DNA from: Siphonodentalium dalli
Taxonomy: Eukaryota; Mollusca; Scaphopoda; Gadilida; Siphonodentaliidae
DNA length: 64,000 bases
NCBI GenBank assembly: GCA_032622095.1
Contig: CP136066.1
Span: 5,105,784-5,169,783 of the forward strand
Direction of reading: 5' to 3'
The translations under genes and the position numbers were made by a program. Below the pieces are notes generated by a model. The model did not search any database, was not told where the DNA came from, and saw only the letters and a program-made list of their open reading frames with translations. Shown one piece after another: positions 56,107 to 64,000 of the stretch (positions are counted from its first letter, which is position 1; each line of letters opens with the position of its first letter).

Positions 56107-58252
56107 TGTGAGGTGTGAGATTCCCCTAATGTGACACTTTGTATGCCGCGGGGAGCAATAGGGATGCGCCCCCGTGTGGGGCCGGGGTAGAGTAGGCATA
56201 CCGCCCCACTGCGAGGAGCAAAATTCCCCTAATGTGGCACCCTGTTTGCCGTGGGGTGCATCCCGTGAGGTGCGGTGTAGGAGTCATTGAGATACTAGAG
56301 CGGTCGTATCACGTGAGGCATCGACCTGCGGACACGACTTAACTCATGGTCCTCTTTGGTCCTAATTCTCGCCAAGACAGGAGGTTGAGTTGACCCGGCT
56401 CAATAAACCGGCTGGTTACGCCTCTCCACAGCGTTTCAGATTTAATTTGTGTTATATGTTGTATTGCTCGTCTGCTGTTTGAAATATTGTTTTCTGTTTT
56501 TTTCATGTATAATGTTTCTGTTCTCTCCTGTCTCTTGTGTTCATATTGATGATTGCTGAGTTTTGATTAATATATTGTTCACGCCTGTCTCACTGTGGAG
56601 AGGCACCGGGAGGCTGCTATAATGCAGTGGCTAAACGGGTCACGGCTTCAGCTATGTACCAGTCTTTGGCCAGACCAGAATTTGAAGGGTAGTCCGCGGC
56701 GGCTGTTGGGCTGGTTGTCCATATTTATGTGTTTGTATGGTAACTTAAAAAACAAAAACTACGTCTTGTTGAATGATGAATCGCCAAGTTCCAATGATGT
56801 GGTGGTATTGCCTCAGTACTCGGTTCTTGGCTTTGACCTAAATGTGAAAAGACCTTCTAGTTTTGTCATTGACAAAACACTACAAAGCATTGCTGGACAA
56901 ATATGTTAAACAAATCAGGACTGGGTCAATAAGTGGCTCTCTCCTGATTGAATGCTCAAAGAAAGTTCAATCTGATGCTCTTCTACAGTTAACAACTATT
57001 GAACAAACAACATTATTTGTTACTCCTCACTCCTAACATTTACAAAAACTGATGATGGTATTCGAGTTCCTCTGAATAGTTATATTCTTACCTTCAATCG
57101 CTGCGTACATCCACCGACATTGAAGGTTGGATATATGAAGGTAGATATAAGTACCTATTATGTTTTAAATCCAGGGCTGTAGCCATGGCCAGGAACATTG
57201 TAGAAGTAACGAAACCATTTGTGCACGATGTTCTGTTTCTGGTCATGATCATAAGGATTGTACAAATCCTAAAAATGATCGAATTGTCAAGGTTCACATG
57301 CTGCAATGGATCGCCCATGTCCCATATGGGACAATGAATTCAAAATACAAAGTTTTAAGGCTGAAAAACATTTATCGTATATAGATGCTAAGAAAATAGT
57401 TGGTCCCAGACCATCAATTGCTCAATTCACAATACTCAGCTGCCGTTTCTCGAAAAAAGTATGTTGATGCCGGCACTCAGAGAGAGGGTCAAACAAAACT
57501 TGTCAGTATCTCACTAGCAACCCAAGTTCAAGAGAATTATATTATTCCTGTTCCAGAACCTGTCTCACAGGCAACGGATACAGCTCCTGCAGTTTTACCA
57601 TTTGCTACAAAACCAACTAAGGAAGATGATTCCATTGTTCCAAAACAGAAATCTCCAAAATCCGTCAAAAGTTTCGACTCTCAGAACAACAGGTTTAACT
57701 TTGAGTATTCAAAGTTCGCTATGATGTATAACGATAAAATGTCCACTTGGGATGAGTGGATAGCGGCTGGCGAGTGGGCGAAGGCTCGCCTGACTAGTCT
57801 ACCACTCGATTGTCAACTTGATGAATTGATTAAGTTTCACGCTATATTCAACATATATTATAAATATCTTATCAATCATTCAGGATGCTTGTTTGACAGC
57901 TACTTTGGTACGGTCTGTCACATTCTTGTTCAATTAGATTATTTATTTTTGCTGATTAATTGTATGCATGTTTTATAACTTGGCTGTTCCCAACGCAGTA
58001 TTGCTGTCTTTTTTATATTCAGTTTTATATGTGTTTTCACAGTGGTCAGTTTCTTAATGGTTCTGACCCTAATTGAGCACTTTCTCTGATTTTGGGTGTT
58101 TTTATTTGTATATATTTAGTTTCATTTTAGTCCAATTCATGGTTATGTCTATACACAGTTGCTTCGCTTAATTCTGATTCAGTTTTCTCAGCCGTGAATT
58201 GGCCCAACGGCTAAAACGACATAAAATCCTAACCAAACAAATAAACAAACAA
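56107..58252 (+). mobile_element. LINE-like retroelement with ORF1 but no reverse transcriptase
   Basis: The order is a GC-richer leader (56107-56590, related to 32200-32400), a broken ORF1 (56595-57978), then about 270 bp of untranslated sequence ending in an A-rich tail (AACCAAACAAATAAACAAAC, about 58231-58250). No endonuclease or RT sequence is present between ORF1 and the tail. The same ORF1-to-3' junction occurs in the fragment at 51326-51813. This resembles the 'half-LINE' design known in other animals, where an ORF1-only element relies on a partner LINE. The left boundary is uncertain. Confidence 0.65.
56595..57978 (+). pseudogene. LINE ORF1 (gag-like, CCHC zinc knuckles), frameshifted
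   Basis: ORF1 proteins bind element RNA. Pieces in order: FVIDKTLQSIAGQ, then in another frame VKQIRTGSISGSLLIECSKK and VQSDALLQLTTIEQTTLFVT (RRM-like region). NSYILTFNRCVHPPTLKVGY then MKVDISTYYVLNP continue it. A damaged first zinc knuckle (QGCSHGQEHC) follows, and an intact second one, CARCSVSGHDHKDC (C-x2-C-x4-H-x4-C), at about 57211-57252. CPIWDNEFKIQSFKAEKHLS with YIDAKKIVG is the motif that usually follows the knuckles. The last 192 codons (57400-57978) are open and include STWDEWIAAGEWAKARL. At least three frame changes break the gene. Confidence 0.85.
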
Positions 58253-59579
58253 TAGGGATGCGGACCTGACAGCGGAAAACCGGTCCGGGCCGCTTTCCAG
58301 GGCCTGACCGCGTACCGGACCGGACCGTCGTCATTGGCCTTACGTACTGGACCTACTGGGTTTAACTAGTACGGAACCCTGAAATTCCAATCGCCAGCCA
58401 ATGCACAGTGTCGCAAATATATGGTGACTTGGTGTCAGATCACATGGCAGCTTGTGAGATACATTCTTTGATGTCGGCGACATCAAAGTTTTTCGACAGT
58501 GAGTAATATATGTCGTTTGATTCCGCTGACATCGGCGAATGCCTAATCGGCACATGCTTGAGTTAGTGACTATCTATCTGACATATGTAATGACTTGAGA
58601 GTGAACATCGGTCGTGAATCGTGATCTATATACTAGCCAACAGTTGGCAAAATATACCTCCAAGTAACTACGTCAAATACCGACGCGTCGGCACACATAC
58701 CAATATAAATCTGGAATATGTTGGCAATGCTAAGAACAAAAAGCTGTGAGTGCTGAAATACTTGGAGCCTTGCACTCAACACAAACATAGCGTGTGGGGG
58801 GATAGCGGAATCATTGACTAAATACTTTACACTGAGTCACAGTCACAAGTTTAAGTTTAAGTTGCAAATCGTGCCGAAATGCGGCGGTTCTTCGTTTAGA
58901 GGATTCGTCAGTGAGATGTTTGTAACTGATGACGGTATCGGTGAAATTCTAATTTTAACATATTACACCTCTTTTTAACACTACATATGCATATACTATT
59001 CTTGCTATGATCCTACAACATACATGTATACTATTTAATATTCCTAATTAAACCCTTTGGCTATAAATTTCATTCGGCCCTTTGCATACGCTCCAAATTA
59101 CTTTCTAAAATGATAATAGCCCAACATCAGGTTACCGTCTTTGTACTCCCATTTGTTAACTATGATGACGGTGTTTTTGTTGTGATTTTAACTATATTTA
59201 CTATTTGGCCTCTTGCAAAACACTCCATTATGGTTATAACATGGCATACACAGCCTTTCTGTGAGTAGCATTTCTAGAGTTCTTGTATCTTACTCCACAA
59301 TATGTATACATGATATATCATCGCTTGTATGCATACCAGTGGTTTAGAACCAACCCTCAGTCTAGTGACATTCTATTTGCTTGCAATCCTGAATAATTTC
59401 ACAACAGAGTCACAACTTTGAGCAAATGTACATGTCTTCGTTCTCCAACATGAAGATAAGAAAACACACTACGGATGTGAATATAATGTATTATATATGA
59501 TATCCATAGTTTAATAAAGCTCCCCCGGCAGTAGCTTGACGATTTCTGCAACACCAGCTGCATAGCTGAATCAACATAT
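58253..59579. other. Unassigned sequence
   Basis: 58263-58340 is GC-rich with repeated GGACCGG/CCGGTCC motifs, perhaps the end of a DNA transposon. Nothing else recognised. Confidence 0.4.
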
Positions 59580-60340
59580 GCCAACGTCATCATGGTAAAT
59601 CAACAGGCCCCATCATCATCATGGTAAATCAACAGGCCCTATCATCATCATGGTACATCATATCAACACCACCGGCCTGATGGTAAATCAACAGGCCCCA
59701 TCATCATGATGGTAAATCAACAGACCACATCATCATGATGGTAAATCAACAGGCACAATCATCATCATGGTAAATCACATCGTCAACAACACCGGCGTGA
59801 TGGTAAACCAACAGGACCCATCATCATCATGGTAAATCAACAGGACCCATCTTCATCTTGTTATATCATATCAACACCACCGGCATGATGGTAAACCACC
59901 AGGACCCATCATCATCATGGTAATTCATATCATTAACACCACCGGCGTGATGGTAAATCAACAGGCCCCATCATCATCATGGTAAATCAACATACCCCAT
60001 CATCATCATCATGGTAAATCATATCATCAACACCACCGGCATGATAGTAAAACAACAGGACCCACCGGCGGCATAGCTGAATCAACAGGACACTCTAACA
60101 TCAACTGGCAAATCAACATGACCAACCAACAGTATGGTAAATAAGCAAGATCCCCCAACATCATGGTCATCAGCATGACACACCAGTATTATGGTAAATA
60201 AAAAAGAGACGCCAACATCAACAGGACCAAACAACATCATGGTCATCACTAGGACCCACTAACATCATAGGAAATTAGCAGGCCCACATCGTCATCATGT
60301 TAAATCAACAGGACCAACCAGCATCGTGGTAAATGGGTAG
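59580..60340. repeat. Degenerate repeat array 'atcatcatggtaaatcaacagg'
   Basis: About 25 irregular units of 25-35 bp with 'catcatcatggtaaatcaaca' and, at longer intervals, 'atcaacaccaccggc.tgatggtaaa'. It shows both a short unit and a loose ~110-bp higher-order period. Confidence 0.9.
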
Positions 60341-60382
60341 ACCACTTTACAAAGGGTGTTTTAATAAACGATTCATTCTCAA

Positions 60383-60639
60383 CCAGTGACTCGGTCAATC
60401 TGATATATATATACATGTGTGCGAATGGAGTTTACCAGTGACTCATTCAATCTGATATATCTACATGTGTGCGAATGGAGTTTACCCGTGACTCAGTCAA
60501 TCTGATATATCTACATGTGTGCGAATGGAGTTTACCCGTGACTCAGTCAATCTGATATATCTACATGTGTGCGAATGGAGTTTACCAGTGACTCAGTCAA
60601 TATGATATATCTACATGTGTGCGAATGGAGTTTACCCGT
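60383..60639. repeat. Minisatellite, 50-bp unit, five copies
   Basis: Unit CGTGACTCAGTCAATCTGAT followed by ATATCTACATGTGTGCGAATGGAGTTTACC, nearly uniform. Confidence 0.96.
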
Positions 60640-60675
60640 GCACGCCTGAGAATATGGTGCCGGACAATTGCCGAG

Positions 60676-60752
60676 TGAGGTCCACAGAGGGTGAATTTAG
60701 TGGCACTGCCCTACAAAACAGTCTAGTATCACTAAATTCACCCTTGGGTTAT
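60676..60752. repeat. Imperfect hairpin, first of a related pair
   Basis: GAGGGTGAATTTAGTG (around 60687-60702) pairs with CACTAAATTCACCCTT (around 60729-60744); outside it pairing becomes patchy. The loop is about 25 bases. Confidence 0.75.
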
Positions 60753-60922
60753 GTCTGTTTAGGCCTCATCTTCTCTGGAAAGTATCTGTATTATCAAATT
60801 AACAAATTGTGTTAGTTTATTTATAAGGTTTCTTTTTCTTTTTGTTTAGATTAGTTTCTCTATGTTCCCAAATTGGCAGACGATACAGCACCTAATCGAG
60901 GTATCCCACATCAGATGATGCC

Positions 60923-61010
60923 ATGCAGAATGAGGTCCCCAGAGGATGAATTTGGTGACGCTAACCCACTGTCTTCACTAAATTCACCCTCTGGGTACCT
61001 CATTCTGCAA
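60923..61010. repeat. Hairpin of precursor-microRNA size, second of the pair
   Basis: 60923-60957 (GCAGAATGAGGT, CCAGAGG, TGAATTTGGTGA) pairs with 60974-61010 (TCACTAAATTCACCCTCTGG, ACCTCATTCTGC) with about two mismatches and one G-U pair; the loop is 16 bases. TGATGC/GCATCA extends the stem outward after a bulge. Both hairpins sit in loosely repeated ~300-bp surroundings ('agtttctctat.t.cccaattgg.aggcga'), so they could be transposon-derived rather than a microRNA gene. No ORF on either strand explains them. Confidence 0.8.
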
Positions 61011-61241
61011 ATGTCCAGCATCATTTTTGTTAAGCCTGATTATACACATATAAGATAGTTTGGTCACTATGTTTATGCTTATTTTTATCTGGAAAGTATA
61101 TTTAGTATACAATTAGCAAGCTGTTTGGTTTCATTACACACTTCTTCACATATATTTGTTTTCTTTTCTAGTTTAATTTCTCTATATCACCCAATTGGTA
61201 GGCGACACATTTCACAATCGACGTGCCCAACGTGTACACAT

Positions 61242-61521
61242 TACATTACATTATTCACCAATGCACCACCAATAACGCCTCGTGTCTGCACCGTACATTA
61301 TTCACCAAGGCACCACCACTAACGCCTGGTGTCTGCACATTACATTATTCACCAAGGCACCACCAATAACGCCACGTGTCTTCACATTACATTATTCACC
61401 AAGGCACCACCAATAACGCCTGGTGTCTGCACGTTACATTATTCGCCAAGGCACCACCAATAACGCCTCGTGTCTGCACATTACATTATTCACCAAGGCA
61501 CCACCAATAACGCCTCGTGTC
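61242..61521. repeat. Minisatellite, 47-bp unit, six copies
   Basis: Unit TTACATTATTCACCAAGGCA followed by CCACCAATAACGCCTCGTGTCTGCACA. Confidence 0.96.
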
Positions 61522-61717
61522 GACGATATGGATGGTGGCATATTTATTCTGGCCTTTAGAATACGAGAGAGTTGAGGGATTGGGTTTTGGCAATGACATC
61601 TGCTCTTTAAAATACAGGTCGGTGTTGACGTGCAATTGATGCCAAACTACGTTCTACTTAATGACTCCATTCAGTGTCTGAACGATTCAAATTATTGTGA
61701 TTGCATGTATTTTTTTT

Positions 61718-61866
61718 AAGCCTGCTCTCCCGAAAACCGGCAAATTTTCTGCTTATAAATGAACCTATTTTAGGTAGAACATCGGCTTAGAATAACCTAC
61801 TTTTGAGTCGATAATGTGATGAAAACGAGAGCGTGTTAGTCACATTATCGACTCACAATGTCCATA
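61718..61866 (-). mobile_element. 356-bp TIR family, truncated copy
   Basis: Starts AAGCCTGCTCTCCCGAAAAC (family right end, inverted) and keeps the central stem ('gagtcgataatgtgatg...cacattatcgactca'), then stops. The other half is missing. Confidence 0.8.
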
Positions 61867-62995
61867 CTGATATGATTCCCATACATTCAAATATAATATG
61901 TATATACATGCGTGCGAATAACGATTACCCAACAACAGGGGCCACCGGTGAGACTGGCTTCGTGCCGATTATCTCGGCGACGGAATATTTATTCTGATTT
62001 TGAGACCGGTGGCCTTTAAAACACAAGGGACACAGTTTGTTCGAAGCATCCCGCGATATCCGATCCTCTTGGGTGTTGGCAATGACGACATCTGCTCTGT
62101 AAGATACAGACGGGAACGGTCGATGTTGACAATAAATTGACGATCAGCTACGTTCTACTTAATGATTGCACGATATCGGCGCTCTACTGCTACTATGGGT
62201 GAACATAGAGTCGCTCTTCTTGTAGTCGATGGACATCGGTTGGCATGGCGACACGCCATTACGTTATAACGCGTGTCAGTATCGTTCAACGTGGTGTGCG
62301 CATGACGGATATCGGCATTGATGGCTATGGCTATTTCTTGCTCATACAGAAACATTAATTTGTTGTGCAGACTCAATACAGTCACGAATATTATTGTTTT
62401 TACTTTTGTGTTTGTTGGGGACCATTTAACTTATCAATCGTTGAGAAAGAATAACCCATTGATGAAAAGACACGCTTCTTGTACACAGTCAGTGTTCACA
62501 ATACAGGATATAGAATCACTGCTCTCCTAGTTGTGCAATAAGGGAACACATATCATTTGAAAACGTGTACTTTCGAATATCCACAATCAACTTAACAAGT
62601 GATGTAATATTTTGTCCATTAACTATACTTAATTAAAGAGTGGACCCGTCAGTATTTACAAACAGGAAATAGCCTAGTTATAACGTTGAAATTGACGCGT
62701 TGTGACTCAAACATAATTATGCATTGATCACGTGCCGTCATAAAACTCGTCGCTTTTGATTGGCTAGTGGAGAATGCGCACTGAATGATCACTCGGTCGA
62801 GCTTGGCCGCGCGTGTAAGTTCCAAGTCCTGCAGTGAAATATAACCTACATTGAAATAACAAAACGCGATTTCACTGAAGCTTCGACGTGATAGATGCGG
62901 CGATTTAAGTTTCGGTAATTTTATAGGCAAGCTCATAATATATCATAAACTGTCGAGCCACAAAATACTAACAAACCATCGGTTGTCACACAGTT
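61867..62995. other. Unassigned sequence
   Basis: 'tatttattctg', 'gacatctgctct', 'gttctacttaatga' recur from 61540-61670 in 61990-62165, so a ~450-bp segment seems duplicated and diverged. No gene recognised. Confidence 0.45.
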
Positions 62996-63353
62996 CAGCC
63001 TATTCTCCCAGAAATACACACATTATCTGCTTATGATATATCTTGATTTAGGTAGATAATATGCTTAGAATCGCCTAATTGTGAGTCAATAATGTGCTGA
63101 ACATGGGAGCGTTTTAGTCATATTATCGAATCATAATGAAGCGATTCTAAGCAGATTATGTGGCGGACGAATAAGCCAACTGATGACTGTTCAGGTGTAC
63201 GCTCTTTAACATGTGGTTTCACTTTGGCCCGCGTCATACAACGCAATAGCGGATATGATCCATTACCTGCTTATTGCAGAATCAAATAAGCACAGTATGT
63301 ACCCGTTTCACATTATAGGTCGATCATGTGCGTATTTCCGCGAGGATATGTTG
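62996..63353 (-). mobile_element. 356-bp TIR family, full-length, reverse orientation
   Basis: Starts CAGCCTATTCTCCCAGAAAT; ends CGCGAGGATATGTTG. The central stem is intact. Flanks CACAGTT and ATCACTT match at only 4 of 7 bases, so the target duplication has decayed or one end is off. Confidence 0.88.
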
Positions 63354-63806
63354 ATCACTTGGTTCAATGTAAATCGAATTCCTAGGCGTATTACTATTTT
63401 CTTTTCTATTTGTATGTCACAATGGCGCGAGTGTAATATCTATGTGATGTTACAGTGTAAATGTTTTCCATAGGCCTCAGTGCAAAGGTTTTAGTCGATA
63501 ATGTTTACATTAAATTTAATATAATTCCCAGGTCCAGAATTTGCATTAAATTTGAAATATTTTAACATTTGAGGTAACTTGTTTAGCAAAACAATCGCAT
63601 CCGACAGGCAGGGAATTCCCCTTTAAATAGTGTCAGAACCGGATCATGCCATGAATATCTACTCTGGCTAACGCCCGTAGAGATCATATTCCACCAGTAC
63701 AAATCCTTGGAACTTTTTGAAGTTTTGACAGGGAACCTTACAAAGTCGAAACAACAACGCGGGAAATATATTTCTTAGTTAGTATCTGTTCCTTAATAAT
63801 GTACTG

Positions 63807-63997
63807 CACTGTAGGTGAAGGTCCCAAGTCGAAATTAGTTCACGATGTAAGTGAATTTGTGAGCGATTTTGCATTGCGTCTCTTACAATTATGGAATTGT
63901 TCCTGGGTAATTAATGCAACGTTTTTTTTGGCTATATCGGCTCACAAAAATCGCAGAAAAAACATGCAATTGGGAGTTGGGACATTCACCTGCAGTG
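63807..63997. mobile_element. 191-bp MITE with ~30-bp inverted ends
   Basis: CACTGTAGGTGAAGGTCCCA at the left and, inverted, CACTGCAGGTGAATGTCCCA at the right. About 24 of 30 end bases match. The window ends three bases after it, so a target duplication cannot be checked. Confidence 0.75.
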
Positions 63998-64000
63998 AAG

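Noticed and set aside
58263-58340. GC-rich GGACCGG repeats as a promoter or CpG island
   Set aside because: Too short and built of repeated CCGGACC motifs. A transposon end is at least as likely, and no gene follows.

Overview
The window looks like a gene-poor, repeat-dense stretch of an animal genome, most likely a marine invertebrate and perhaps a mollusc. I base this on AT-rich sequence, decayed non-LTR retrotransposon (LINE) reverse transcriptases in several places, many miniature inverted-repeat elements (MITEs), a tRNA-type SINE, a Helitron, TTAGGG repeats and more than a dozen minisatellites. Prokaryotic features are absent: no dense same-strand ORFs, no operons, no ribosome binding site pattern. 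The taxonomic guess is inference. I found no convincing host protein-coding gene, tRNA or rRNA. Recognisable coding sequence is confined to broken LINE ORFs. All repeat copy numbers, boundaries and identities were read by eye.

Layout. 1-8.8 kb: two antisense LINE RT remnants (1-875, 6842-8000), short minisatellites and a long inverted repeat (8215-8526). 9-20 kb: piggyBac-like TTAA MITEs carrying paired 69-bp hairpins, a Helitron-like element (10523-11634), a 1-kb minisatellite (12018-13068) and another LINE scrap. 18.6-23.3 kb: a TA-flanked MITE with the same hairpins, a second TA-flanked element, and four minisatellites, one of which (21667-22125) has a 17-codon unit. 23.3-38 kb: copies of a ~356-bp inverted-repeat family with 7-bp target duplications, a 59-bp-arm hairpin, a 30-bp minisatellite, LINE RT at 28.2-29.4 kb, a 585-bp foldback (32493-33077), and a LINE fragment abutting a SINE (35.3-36.0 kb). 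39-46 kb: diverged repeats, two more TTAA MITEs, and a TTAGGG-rich element with terminal inverted repeats (44412-45522). 46-54 kb: an array of related ~1-kb repeats, including a tandem duplication of 1062 bp that looks exact, then ~655-bp units running into a 27-bp satellite. 56-64 kb: a LINE-like unit with an ORF1 relic but no RT, more minisatellites, two miRNA-precursor-like hairpins and further MITEs.

The most informative observations are these: (1) the 356-bp family, whose 7-bp target duplication is supported by a related unoccupied site inside the window; (2) a 69-bp hairpin module present as inverted pairs in two MITE types with different ends and target duplications; (3) an element whose terminal sequence has been co-amplified with telomere-type repeats; (4) an ORF1-only LINE derivative. 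None of these is a protein system, and I saw no defence, biosynthetic or other multi-gene system.
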